Counted from the stretch's first letter, positions 50,925 through 62,882 are shown. The stretch is 64,000 bases of DNA from Erigeron canadensis (GCF_010389155.1 NC_057767.1:4509765-4573764); one strand, 5' to 3'. Program-made: numbers and translations. Notes: generated by a model from the sequence alone, not told the origin.

Positions 50925-53900
50925 ATGGATTCTCCGGGTCCTAGGAGCAGCAATGCCGTGAATGAAGGTATGGCCAGTGCACTTTATCCTATTCATTATA
51001 TATATATGTGTGAGTGTTTCAAATTCTATATGGAACGACGCACCTAGAAATTAATCTATGAGTTAGCTTATGATAAGGAGTGATTGTAGCAGGAGGTTCA
51101 TCACTAGTGCAGCAATATAAGCCACACCCTAGTCAGGTACCTATATCCAACTTTGTGACTACTAAGCTCATACTTGGTAGGTACTATGGTAACTATCATC
51201 TCTGGAAGAAACAAATGATGTGGCTCTTGGAGTACCATGATATGACTCGTTTCATTGACGGCACACCCATTCCCATGAATAAGTCCAAGGATCATACACT
51301 TGTCAAAGGATGGATCGTTGGGACGTTAACCGAATCTTTGGCTGCCGCTGTTTTAGACCTTGACACTGCCTATGAAATATGGGAGAAGCTTAAGTCAAAC
51401 TACGATGAAACTCAAAGAAGGGACGTGGTTGAGGAATATGAATATCAGAAGGTGGAAAAGGCCGCGGATAATCAAGATGATCAGTTAAAGGATGATCATA
51501 AGTTTGATCAGATTGATGATGAAGACCTTCCATACGACATATCGAATAAAAAAGGTAATTAATTAATTAAGGTACGTGACGATTAATCTCTCATTAACTA
51601 ATTAAAAACTGAAAATATACTTGTTCTTGTATGTAGTGACTAAGGTGAAGTACATACCATTACATAGAGCTATAGAGAGGGGAGATTGGGATAGAGCCCA
51701 ACAATTTTTTAACGACAACGTAGCTATGTTAAGTGCTAAAATAAGCTGGGAAGGAGAAACCCCCCTCCACCTTGCGATTTACCAATCGCACAATAATCCC
51801 GAGTTTGTTGAAAATCTCATCAACAAAATCGAGACGACATCACTTCCAACTCTTGTGAATATTTATGGGTACACTACACTGCACTATGCTGCAACAGTTG
51901 GTAACACCCGGGTTGCAAAGATGTTGGTGGACAAAAACCCAATTTTGTTATTCGTTGCCAATAATGATCATGATTTGCCTCTACTTACCGCGCTTCGCAA
52001 TTATCAAGAAAAAACTTTTCTATATTTGCTTCAAGAAACAAAATTACATATTGGGCTCTCTCAAAATGATGGTTGTCAAAATCCTTTTGAGGGCAAACAG
52101 GGTTCTTTGCTTCTATGTGGAGCAATCGGACGAGGATATTTGGGTAAGTTGTTTTAAATAATTAATTTGCTAGCTTTTAAACATTCTCAAGTACGATCTT
52201 AATAATTTTTTATATTTGGTCTTTATTTTAATTCAAAATTATATATACATAATAATGCAGATTTTGCATATGAGTTGATCTGCCAGTATCCTAACTTGGC
52301 TACATCAAACGTGGACAACAATCAAACACCATTGTGGTCAATTGTGAATAATCAAGACGTGTATTTAAGTTCAACACCCTACAACTCCTATCAACGATTT
52401 ATCTATTCTTGTAAGCTTCTTAATTAACCCGCTATTATGTGCACCCATATAGGCAGTGGGAGTGCTCTAACAACAAAGAAAAACCAACCTAACTATATAT
52501 CCAAAATCAATCTTTGTCTAAAAATTAGAAAATATTGTGTTAATGGTGCTTATTAACAAATACTGTACGTTTATAAGCATCCCCATTAATGATTGTTAAA
52601 AATATTGTAACTCGTTAAAAATATTGTAATTAACTCGTTTTTTTCCACCTTCAATTATGTCAATTGATCGTGATCTGACAAATAACTATTTTTATTATCA
52701 AGATATGACTACCGGGAACAACATTGTAGACAATAAAAATAAAGATAGCATGATCCCGGATATTGAGAACCCTGGGATATATAACACCAAGTGCAAGAGT
52801 AGCTACTGTTATACAGGTATCATATATTCCCGGCCTTGATCTTTATCATTAGTTTTAGCATGTTAATAGTGACGTTGTAGTTCCAAACCCATGCAACTGC
52901 CCTTAATTTATTTCTATTTAATAACCCATTTCCTTTGTTTTTATCAAGCTACCTAGCTACATTTTCATTCGATCCGGACAACTTTCTTTACGAAGCAACC
53001 ACGTACCTTTAATTTACTTTTGTTTGCCAACTTGTTAATTAAGAACCCACTTTGTTCATATTAAAACTTCCATAGATCGATGTCATATTTATGGTGGTTT
53101 TGTTTGAACGTCGATCATGTGGTATTATTTTATGATATTTCATTTTTTGATCTCTTTGTATAGTAATCCGGAGGATTTATGCCACTATTTGGAAAGCTGC
53201 ATTACATGGTAAGGAACCTTTTAAATATTTTCTTTTTTAAAGCTGGTAATACTACCGATTTTCTTCTAGAATGGATTTGCTGGATGGTATATAGGGATGG
53301 CTATAAACGTTTTACAGCCTATATTTTTCCATTTAATTAAAAACCTGCATGCATGCAGTGCCACACATCAGACGCATCCGAGAAGAAAAACTAAAACACA
53401 ATAAAGGTATGATGATACTAGAGCGTATATGTGAAGAGATTTGTAAAATGGAGGATGCGAATCAGATTTGCGAACTTGTTGATGGGGCATTTAATACGGC
53501 TGTATTAAACGATATTCCGGAGGTAATCGAAACAATCGTTGGATTTTTGCCACATGCAATTTGGACTAGGAACAATGATCATTACCTTCCACAAGTTGTA
53601 GCAAGATGCCGTTCTGAAATGGTTTTTAGGTATTTGGAGGTGAATGGAAGAAATGATCTATTTCGGGGAGTCTATGACATGCAAAATAATGAAAATATTT
53701 TGCACTTGGCTGGAAAATCGGCACCTATGTCAAAACTCAATCTCATTTCTGGTGCTGCTCTCCAAATGCAAAAGGAGGTACAATGGTTTAAGGTACGTGA
53801 ATATAATATTCTCCCTGTTTCACTAAATTTGTCCACTTTTAAATTTTAAAATTAAGTCAAACTCTACGAACTTTGACTATATATATTTTTATCTGTGTTA

Positions 53901-54727
53901 TATAATATTCGATTAAAGTTATATGAATTGATTGTGTTTTAAATGTGTGTTTCATTGATTATATACGTTATGTTTTCTACCTGCCTCCAATTAATAAAGT
54001 TTCTATATGATAAGTACGTAGCTAATTAACATATGCATTGAATATATATTATTACTTACAGAAAATAGAGAAGTTTGTGCTTCCTAGTGCCAAAGAAAGC
54101 AGGAACCGTCAACGAGATACGCCGATTATGGTGTTCAGAGGAGAACACAAGGATCTAAGAAAAGAAGGTGAAGAGTGGATGAAAAAGACATCAGATTCGT
54201 ACACAATCACGGCTGCCCTCATCATTACTATAGTTTTTGCAGCAGCCATTACCGTACCAGGCGGAAATGATCAAAATACCGGGATACCAATTTATGAAAC
54301 AAAAGCCCCTTTCATCATATTTGCGGTCTCGGATGCAATCTCACTGTTCACATCCACTACGTCATTGTTGTTGTTTCTATCCATTCTCACATCTCGTTAT
54401 CATGAGGATGACTTCCTCTACAAGTTACCTAAGCGATTGATATTTGGTCTAGTGATGCTTTTCATCTCTGTGACATCCATGATGCTCGCATTTAGCGCAA
54501 CCCTATATATTATGTTTGGACAAGGAAGGGCATGGATCATAATTCCCATAGCTACATTAGCATGTCTCCCAATTGCTACATATGTGATGTTACAATTTCC
54601 GTTGCTTGTTGAGCTCATCTCTTCAACATATGGTCATACAATCTATCCTCAAAGATGTCGAGTTAATCTTGATGACTATGATTCAAATGGAATCCCAATA
54701 ATGCGTCACGGCATATATGCGAGGTGA
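50925..54727 (+). CDS. Gag-like + ankyrin + PGG-domain membrane protein, copy B
   Basis: Tandem paralogue of copy A with the same eight-exon structure: 50925-50967, 51093-51554, 51637-52143, 52261-52410, 52703-52816, 53164-53208, 53359-53792, 54062-54727; 806 aa. Exons 3, 4, 6, 7 and 8 are identical in length to those of copy A (507, 150, 45, 434, 666 bases). Exon 2 differs: it has an extra SLV near the start (GGSSLVQQYKPHPSQ), the same Gag-like core (WKKQMMWLLEY, KGWIVGTLTES, AYEIWEKLK) and a different acidic linker. Exon 5 is 15 bases shorter. The last exon has the PGG motif as ITVPGGNDQNTG and the same membrane helices. Exon 5 uses the same unusual layout as in copy A: branch-like CTGAC and acceptor TTATTATCAAG. 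No frame break, so both copies may be active. Confidence 0.88.
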
Positions 54728-54934
54728 AGCTAGCTAGGGGTGTCGTCTAGTCAAGGGCCAAATACCTCTATGCCACATCACTAACTTTTATAACCTGCAA
54801 AAGCTAGCTGCCTCCATCCATCGATGTTCATGGCAGTTGTAGCGAGAACAAAAGGGAATGATGGCAAATGAATAAAGAAGAAGAGAGTCAATTTTTTTTT
54901 CATCACCGAATAACTGTGGCCACATGTTGGGTTT

Positions 54935-54973
<39 letters not shown>

Positions 54974-55500
54974 ATAAGATTTAGTTTGTAAAAGTTTGTT
55001 AAAAGTTATTTTATCTTTCTCAATTCTTTTCCTTGATTTGATTGGTTACACATAAATTTGTAAAATTTGTTTGTAATTAGTTTGTAACTCTAGTATTGTT
55101 CCTTTAAATATATTCATCCCCATTTTGTTTTCTTTTTGCACTAACTAATAAACCCGGATTCAACCCATGCCGCTTAATTAAAAAGTTAAAACGAACAAAT
55201 ATGTAGACTTATGTATGTAATTTAGGAGAGTTTCATGTATGTCTGGTTCAACTCTATTTGTTTTTTTGGTTTGCTGGGAGGGGGTTTAGGAGAGTTCTTA
55301 CACATACTGCTCGTAATTGTTGGATTCCTGCTTGGTTGTATGCACATGGACATGTTTAATAGGTTTAAATGACCTTTTTATTATGTATTGTCTAAAGTGT
55401 GTAATCTGGTGTCTGCTATTCTTTTCTAATTGTAACGTAGTCAGACGATATTCGACCGACATGTATGGTTACTAAAATATTTACACTCTCTATCTTTTGC
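54728..55500. other. 3' flank of copy B, no gene seen
   Basis: The first 170 bases match the 3' flank of copy A (GAAGCTAGCTAGGGGTGTC and following). A long T-rich tract lies at 54930-54972. The remainder is AT-rich with no coding signal. Confidence 0.55.
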
Positions 55501-55625
55501 CTCTTTTTGGCAAGAAATCCTTTTGGAAGCAACCTCTGTACCTTCATGTAGGGGTAAGGTTGTCTAAATTCTACCTCCCCCAAACTTGGTTTTTGCCGGA
55601 TTAGGTATCGTTATTGTTGTTGTAT
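55500..55625 (+). mobile_element. SINE 3' part, plus orientation
   Basis: GGAAGCAACCTCTGTACCTT, AGGGGTAAGGTTGTCTAAAT and CTACCTCCCCCAAACTTGG, ending in TATCGTTATTGTTGTTG, the TTG-repeat tail of this SINE type. It is the opposite orientation of the copies at 20262 and 25537. Confidence 0.55.
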
Positions 55626-55639
55626 GTAATTTGTTGTCA

Positions 55640-55956
55640 ATATATTACGAGTATATTTTTTGATATGGAGCTAGCAATATACTTATAAAAATGAAAATTA
55701 ATATATAAACTGATTAGGATGATGGGTGATGAAAAAGTAAAAAGTAATTAACATAAATCAATGGTAGATATAAAATTAAAATTAAAGAACTTAAGAAAAA
55801 TAATTTATAGAAAATAAAGAGCTTAAAGAGTTTTTAAAAATAAAGAAAAACAATTATGACATCATAAATTTTTAGAAAATAGCTTAACAAAAAATGTTAG
55901 CATGCCACATAAGGAAAAAAGTTCTAGAAACAATTCTCTTTTATTAATATAAGAGA
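55640..55956 (-). mobile_element. Helitron-like 5' end, minus orientation
   Basis: The minus strand reads A|TCTCTTATATTAATAAAAG followed by AGAATTGTTTC, matching the left border at 49136 (TCTTTTATATTAATAAAAC, then AAAATTGTTT). No 3' hairpin was found, so the far limit is a guess. Confidence 0.35.
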
Positions 55957-56003
55957 TTTGTAATGATCCAAACCTTTTAAATCAAAATCGATTTTTTTTT
56001 TAA

Positions 56004-56123
56004 CAGACTAATACTCCATATATTAGTCCACAGCAGACTAATACCCCACATATTAGTCTACAACAGACTAATACTCTATATATTAGTCTACAGCAGACTA
56101 ATACCCTACATACTTCTGCACAA
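56004..56123. repeat. Tandem array of 30-base hairpin units (about 4)
   Basis: Units start at 56004, 56034, 56064 and 56094, a strict 30-base period. Each unit contains AGACTAATA and its inverse TATTAGTCT around a 5-base centre, so each can fold alone. Confidence 0.8.
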
Positions 56124-56769
56124 ACCCATTTTGACCCAATAGTTCATTTCCACATATTAACAACTAGTAAAACTGATCACAAACACATTTAAACACTTGT
56201 TTCAAAACCGAGCTTCCAACGACTGATTAGCAACTTAATTTTGACATAAAACACCTAACATAATCTTTCCAAAAGTCTTCATACCATCAATTTATACAAA
56301 TCAAGTTTATACAAGTAAATGGGTCAATAAACCAAATGAAAAATCTAGTTAACATTAGTATGACTATAAACAAGTCAAATGACCAAAATCTTGACATAAC
56401 CACATATTTTATACCAAAATAGACTTGTTCACCCAAGAGAAAGGTTTATATCAAGAGCCATAATATTCCAAGGGATTGTCTACGCCATTACCCAAGTTGT
56501 CAATCTTCCAAGGTGGCCAAAATACCTTCAATAACAACTTTCACTACAATTTATCACTTGATCAAATCATTTCCCTTGCTACTATCAATTCCTATAAAAA
56601 GAATAATCAACTAAAACGTAAGCAACGCTTAGTGAATGCATACACATATAATCATAACCAAGCTATGTAAGCATTGTGCATCAAGCACCACATAAAGCCT
56701 AGCAAGCTAGCCTTATCATTCATAACAAACATCACACATACATTTTCAACATGGCCATGGACAATTTGG

Positions 56770-56989
56770 CTAGTAGGAATTTACCCACCTACTAGTTCTT
56801 TCATACAACATGACTAGTAGGAATTTACCCACCTACTAGTTCTTTCATACAATATGACTAGTAGGAATTTACCCACCTACTAGTTCTTTCATACAACATG
56901 ACTAGTAGGAATTTACCCAACTACTAGTTCTTTCATACAACATGACTAATATGAATTTACCTACCTACTAGTTTTTTCAAACAATCAAA
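56770..56989. repeat. Tandem array of 44-base hairpin units (5)
   Basis: Units start at 56770, 56814, 56858, 56902 and 56946, a strict 44-base period. Each holds CTAGTAGG-AATTTACCCA-CCTACTAG, an 8-base inverted repeat, followed by TTCTTTCATACAAC. The fifth unit is mutated and a sixth is barely recognisable. Confidence 0.85.
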
Positions 56990-57432
56990 CTACGGGTCAT
57001 AGGAATTTACCCATCTATGACCTCTAATAACAAGAATATGATTATATGCATATACACTCACCTCAAACTTGGTTACTTGGCACTACAAGGCAAATAGGTT
57101 CAACAAATTATTCTTCACCACCTAGACATAAATCAACATACAAAGTATAAGCTTATATTTACCCCTTGACTAGTTCAACCTAGTCATATCCAATCACTAG
57201 CCTTCCTACACCCAAAACCCAACCCATTTGTCATTGAGTCTTATTTTCTTTAACAATAACACTAGGTAGTTCAACCTACCATTTTCATCAACAATTCAAT
57301 AACTAGTCAAAGTTTATCTTTTCTCATAAACTATAATTATCATATGAACTTATCAATTACATATTCAAACTCGACTCATAACTCAATGACAAACTAGGTT
57401 ATCTAAGGAATTGGGGAAAAATCACCATAATT

Positions 57433-57450
57433 CACTACAACAAAACATGG
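57433..57450 (+). mobile_element. CACTA (En/Spm) left terminal repeat
   Basis: CACTACAACAAAACATGG is the classic terminus of plant CACTA elements. The three bases before it are ATT, the candidate target duplication. Confidence 0.75.
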
Positions 57451-57487
57451 TTTTTAGGACACCCAAAAACGTCCTATAATGTTACTT

Positions 57488-58117
57488 TATAGGACCTTTC
57501 ATTTAATAAGACCAACGGTAAAAGCGTTTCATGTAAGGGGGTCGTAAAAAGTCATGAAGGTCCTAACATCTCAAATAAGATTATAAAACCAATATAATGG
57601 TTACATAATAAGTCTATGAACAACTCAATTAAGGTTCTAATAAATACATATTGGGACACTTTTACAATGTTCTAAGATGTGGTTACTCATTTTTAATCTT
57701 TTGATACACATACAAGCATCCTTAAAAGTTATTTTATAGGACCCTTACCATGTAATATTATATATACTTTAGTACCAAGAAAAGAGTCCTAATATCTCAA
57801 TTAAGATGATGAAACCAATTTTATGGTCGCATAATATGTCTACAAACAACCCAAATAGCGTCCTATTAAAAACATATTAGGACACTTTTACAATGTTCTA
57901 CCTAGTTTTAATCTTTTAGTACACATATAAGCGTCCTTAAAAACTAGATAATAGGACCCTTGGTATGTAACATTATATATCTACTTTAGTACCAAGAAAA
58001 GAGACCTAATATCTCAAATAAGATTATGAAACCAACTTTATGGTCGCATAATGTGTTTATGAACAACAAAATTAGCGTCCTAATAAAACATATTAGGACA
58101 CTTTTACAATGTTCTAA
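57488..58117. repeat. CACTA subterminal tandem repeats (3 units)
   Basis: Units of about 170-190 bases at 57488-57674, 57735-57902 and 57950-58117 share TATAGGACC, CTAATATCTCAA, GAAACCAA-TTTATGGTCGCA and ACACTTTTACAATGTTCTA. CACTA elements carry such subterminal repeats as transposase binding sites. Confidence 0.7.
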
Positions 58118-58396
58118 CATGTTTAATAGGACATCCAAATAATGGTTTCTATCAAACAATAAACACACCACCAACATATATAAAATACGAATATATAGTT
58201 ATTATGTATATAACCTCAAGTAATAATAGAAATAAAATTTTATTATATTTCAAATAAGCATGTTCATTACAAACACATTAAACATAAAAAAGTTATAACA
58301 TTATTCAACATAAAGTCTTGTAAAATCTAACAAAAGAAATTAAAAGCAATGGAAAAGATGAGAAGCTAGCATAGAATCCCATGTTATTATGAATCC

Positions 58397-58737
58397 TCAA
58401 TCTTCACGGACCACCTACAAATAAACCATTCTTGTATAAGCATTAAGGTACATGTTACTAAAATTATTAATAAAACAACTTAACAAATACATACCGAGAT
58501 GAAAGGACAGGGCCATGCGATAGTTGCACCAATACAATCTTCAATTGTAGAAAATAATACATATGGTCTCACCAACATTTCATCTCTTTTTATCGGTACT
58601 TGAACATTTACCTCACACCATCCCTTTCCAATCTCTTTACCACCCACTAGCTCATTCGGGTCCAAGCTCTTCACCCATCCTTTTGCAACAATCTCTGTTG
58701 GGTTTAGAATGCTCTCAAGGAAAACCTCATTTCCAAC
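58397..58737 (-). pseudogene. CACTA accessory protein, last two exons
   Basis: Exon 58495-58737 encodes EVFLESILNPTEIVAKGWV, ELVGGKEIGKGWCEVNVQVP and YVLFSTIEDCIGATIAWPCP, the C-terminal module found in plant En/Spm (Ptta-type) accessory transposon proteins. It is spliced (CTCG|GTATGT to TTTGTAG|GTG) to a terminal exon 58397-58414 ending VVRED and a stop. A further upstream exon is at 61662-61800, with the GH3 pseudogene in the intron between. Function in the element: DNA-binding or regulatory partner of the transposase, by analogy. Confidence 0.55.
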
Positions 58738-59744
58738 CTATATTTTAATTTTCAACAATCAAACTCTAGTTAAAATAGTTCAATCATTTCACACAAAAAA
58801 TGAGTAACAATAATAAACTGTTACACTAGCATGCTAACATTTTTATTTAAAAAAATAATATGAAATAAAGCATTAATTCTAACTATCTTACTACCAGACA
58901 TGACATGAGTGAAATGTTATAGAACTCAATGTTGAAAATATCAAAAGAAAAGGCAGAAAACAAAACAGTTAAATTCATTTTCCGTAAAATGAAAACCAGA
59001 TTAAAGATTAGATACCATTGGGATTAAGAGCAATAAGGCAGAAAGTAGAACTTAAAATATCTTCAAGACCCTAATAGGGGTGAAGGAAGATAGTCAATGG
59101 GATATAATCTTGCCATCATTTTTATTTATGCACTTGAGTAGCACTCCAAACCAGAACTAGGATTTCAGATAAAGGGTAATCATTTTGCGAACATACTGTA
59201 ATAAAGATTAATTGGTGCATCTATTTGAAAAAATACTGAATTTACAAACAGATTTCCTATAACTTGTAGTCGTCACTGGTAGTTAACAGGTCATGAACAG
59301 AATACATGGGATGCAACAATCTTGTCATGTCGAAAGAATATAAATGCAGAAAAACTACCTGAAAAACTACCCTGTCCCCCTGAAGATTAAAACAGAAACT
59401 ATCCGCCACTGTGTTCCACGTGTCATGTCGTATACTAATGATAATAAAAAGATCTAGTTTATCTTAACATACAATAAGAACATAACCTTGATCATTATAC
59501 TTTCAAAACTATCTAAAATTCCAAGGCCTAAATCCATAATCTAAAAACATATATAACCTCTCTCTATATATATATATATACATACATGTATCTAATAATT
59601 TTGTAATCTGATTCAATAAAACCAACACTAAAACCCTAACCAGCAAAAAAAACATTCTGAACTACCTCCATTATGTCTCCATAATCTAAAAACATATATA
59701 ACCTCCATTCTGAACTACCTCCATTCTGCCTCCATAATCCAAAA

Positions 59745-60966
59745 AGCATGTATTGCTAGCTACTGGCAGGGCTAATCCACCGCCAGCAAGTCACACGGCT
59801 TGGAGCCGTATTTGCATCAGCTATGTGTTCCTTGAACGCAACTGGAGCAGTCTATGCAGCGTTATTCGTTGTGGCCAATTGAACCCGATGATAACATATT
59901 CTAGGTGCCGATTAGCCATGTCTGCTATGCTCAAGTTAGCAGACTCACATCAGGCAGATGAGATTGAAAACATATGCAGCCGTCAATCATGGAAAGAAAT
60001 AGGGTGTGACTTATGGCCTAAGGCAAAGTATATTGACTTATGCTCAAGTTGGAAAATGGAATTGAAAAATGGACCTATTTTTAAATAAAATTTTCAGACA
60101 TAGCAAGGAGCTCTGCCTAATCACCTGTTTTTGCCTCATTTTCTTTATAATAGTAGATGTGGTTGAAAATTCTTTTGCAATATTAAATGTTTATCAAGAG
60201 ATCATGCATAATCATCTACTACTCTATTTCCAGTATCCCGAATGAAACAAGCTAGTATAATTAACCATGAATATAAGTATATATTTCATATTGATACATC
60301 TGTTTTAATCCTCTTACGTTTGCATTTCAGCCTAGCCTACTTGTAAGATGCCAACATCGATGAAGTGTTCAACTTATTAAAAAGTCTGTTTTTTTGGTTG
60401 ATTCAGGGCTAAACCGATATCGTATTGGAGACGTGCTCCAAGTGACTGGATTGCATAACCGAACCCCACAAGTGCGGTTCATTCTAAGCATAGAAAGCGA
60501 CAAAACTAATGAAGAAGATCTTCATAAGAGCATCATGGCAGCAAAAAAACTTTTAGAACCGTACAATGTTCTACTTGTGGAATACACTAGTTATGCTGCC
60601 AGGACACTACGTCATATACTGGGAGATCAAACACAACACACCCTCAGTCCTAGAAAAGGTCACCTCCCCACTTGGCCCTAAGGTGCTTCAAGAATGTTGT
60701 ATTCTATAGAAGAAGATCTGGATTACATATATAGGCGACTACGCACCAATGATATAGCTATTGGACCACTTGAGATAAGAGTGGTGAAGTCTGGCACGTT
60801 TGAGTCCCTAATGGACTTGTTTATCAAACAAGGAGTGTCCATTAACCAGTATAAAACTCCGCGATGCATTAAATCGGATGTTGCACTGAAATTGCTCAAC
60901 TCTAATGTGAAGGCCTGCTTCATTAGTCCCAAAATCCCACTTGGGTTCCTCTATAAATCTAACTAG
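59745..60966 (+). pseudogene. GH3 acyl-acid-amido synthetase pseudogene
   Basis: GH3 enzymes join auxin or jasmonate to amino acids. Seen in order but broken: MYC-stop-LLAGLIHRQQVTRLGAVF (the stop replaces a Gln codon), a frame shift, then FLERNWSSLC, ADEIENICSRQSWKEI and LWPKAKYID to about 60088; then 60400-60680 [20 protein letters not shown] and [18 protein letters not shown], with the usual CRRNVV missing; two more frame shifts; then IEEDLDYIYRRLRTNDIAIG, ALKLLNSNV and the end near 60966. The N-terminal part with the nucleotide-binding phrase is absent. At least four breaks. It lies within the CACTA remnant. Confidence 0.82.
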
Positions 60967-61661
60967 CTAATAATAAACAAATTCTCCCTTTAGCTTGGGG
61001 AATTTGACTAGTATGATGCTATGACACTTAAAACAATTTTTTCTAAGCTAATAGTTTACTACCCTTTAAGGGATCTCACTAGCTAATGATCTTTATCGTT
61101 GAAGAAGTATATCATGTAATCTGTACTCGATACTCTTGACTACTTATTAACTTTAATAATATATGTTTTCACCTTGTTATGTACATATAGTCCTTGTTAA
61201 GATACTGCCAAACCTACATGTTTTCTCCCTGTAATGTACACATAATACTCCACACTAATGCATAAAATGCAAGGTCAAGTCAAGGTCAAAGTCAAACCTA
61301 TAAGTAAAAGTCAAAGATAGTAACTAACTCCAAATATATCCTAAACTGCCATAACAAATGTATGTCTAAAAGTAAAACAAGCAGGCAAACACAGCCAAAA
61401 AAGTAGACAAATATAACACAATATATAGTGGACATATGTTAACAAGTAAAACTAGCTGGACAAGCAAATGATGAGCAAAATATTTCCACAACCATTTTAT
61501 ATATTAAGCATAAACTACTATCTAGTTAAGAACAATCCTGTAAAGTTAATTCAGTGAACATTCATCCAGTAGTACTATTATGATAGGGGTTTATGTCTAT
61601 CGTTTCAATTGTAATTTATCAATTCATGTAAAAGGCAGAACATTAATGAAAAGAAACATAC

Positions 61662-61800
61662 CCGTAAACGTGGAGGTCCATTGGTTGCAACAGGGCAATG
61701 TGATGCGGAAGGCGGAACACTGGAACCATCCATCGACTCATTCATCTTTGCTTGGGCTCGTAACTGGACCACTTTACTAGTAAGTTCTTCACATTGAGTA
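61662..61800 (-). pseudogene. CACTA accessory protein, upstream exon
   Basis: The minus strand reads EELTSKVVQLRAQAKMNESM and then PSASHCPVATNGPPRLR, ending at CGG|GTATGT (donor). Coiled-coil-like L-heptads followed by a polar linker are usual in the accessory proteins of plant CACTA elements. It belongs with the exons at 58397-58737. Confidence 0.45.
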
Positions 61801-62377
61801 TGTGAATAAATATAAGGGATTTATCATAAATGGTTTCAGATTTCACACAAAAGACCTAGAGGAGAATAGGAAAACACAAAACAGTGGAGTTATGCTTGAC
61901 GCCATGACAAATAGCTTCTCGAGTGCCAGAGATAACAATCCTATCGTAGGTGATGTAACTTACTACGGGGTTTTGAATGATATCATTGAGTTGCAGTATG
62001 TTGTTGACAAGAAAGTAGTTTTGTTCCATTGTGATTGGATCTCAAATGGTTCAAGGAAAAAAGAAGATGAGAATGGGTTTACTCTACTTAATTTTAAAGG
62101 TTTGAAGCCTCATAATGAGCCTTTTATACTAGCTTCTCAAGCACAACAAGTATTTTATGTTGCAGATCCCGTTGACAAGGGATGGAAAGTTGTGATCAAG
62201 ACAACGCCGAGAGATTATTATGACATGAATGAACAAACATGTCTTGATGATGTGGAATCGCATTTGCAAAGTGAGACATCTATGGGTCCTCAACGTGATG
62301 AATATTTGAATATTGAGTTGGTTAGAAAAGGTTTAAAGGGAACTGTTGTTGACAATAATACTTACTATACTAGCTAA
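61790..62377 (+). pseudogene. CACTA transposase C-terminal domain (DUF4216)
   Basis: A clean 190-codon frame with INGFRFHTKDLEENRKTQNS, YYGVLNDIIELQY, VVLFHCDWISNG and EPFILASQAQQVFYVADPVD, the DUF4216 domain found at the C-terminus of TNP2/TNPD transposases of plant CACTA elements. The catalytic transposase region that should precede it is missing from the window, so this is a remnant even though this exon is intact. Confidence 0.8.
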
Positions 62378-62744
62378 ATAGCTCGATGGTTTTTGTAACA
62401 CACAGAACTGTTGCTAAAAGTGAAGACCGTTCCTTGAGGTCTGCACTTTGTTTTGCACAATATGTTTATTAGTATGTTTATTTGTTTATACATAGTACAT
62501 GCCAAATGGTATTGATTTTAGGATGTCCTTATGTTAAGAGGAAATTGGTTATGGTTTACTTGTTTTAATTATATTGAAGATGTATGAATCCCAAAATTGA
62601 TTTATATTTTGGTTAGTAGTGATTCTGTTACCATTATGCGCATACATCAAAAAAAAATTATTTTGGATTTTTGGCATTCCAAGTCTTGGCCAAATTATAT
62701 TTTTGCTCAGATTATTTGCTTTAGGTTGCTTTTTAACTAAATGC

Positions 62745-62827
62745 AGGATGGCCACAAGTGCAATCAGCAAGCAATACATGTGTGTTCTTGAATCCATGAA
62801 CTCCAAAAATGGAAAACCTTCTAAACA
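62745..62827 (+). other. Possible small coding exon within the CACTA remnant
   Basis: After an acceptor (AAATGCAG|GATGG) a frame reads MATSAISKQYMCVLESMNSK and ends at AAACAG|GTGAAT, a good donor. It looks like an exon, but the protein is not recognised and no partner exon was found. Confidence 0.25.
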
Positions 62828-62882
62828 GGTGAATACCATTGCCCTTATATATCTGGATTTTAAAACAATAACTGTTGTAGTG

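Noticed and set aside
56770..56989. CRISPR-like array
   Set aside because: Regular 44-base period, but the units have no distinct spacers and the genome is eukaryotic; it is an ordinary tandem array.
55959..57400. Solo LTR starting TGTAATGATCC
   Set aside because: The start resembles Asteraceae gypsy LTRs, but no matching CA end or target duplication was found.
59753..60088. Intact 111-codon gene
   Set aside because: The frame is part of a GH3 exon after a frame shift; the upstream frame carries a stop and the downstream part is broken.
62871..62882. Right CACTA terminus (inverse reads CACTACAACAG)
   Set aside because: Only ten bases match the left end and the following three bases (AAA) do not match the left flank (ATT); it may be chance, so the element's right limit is left open.
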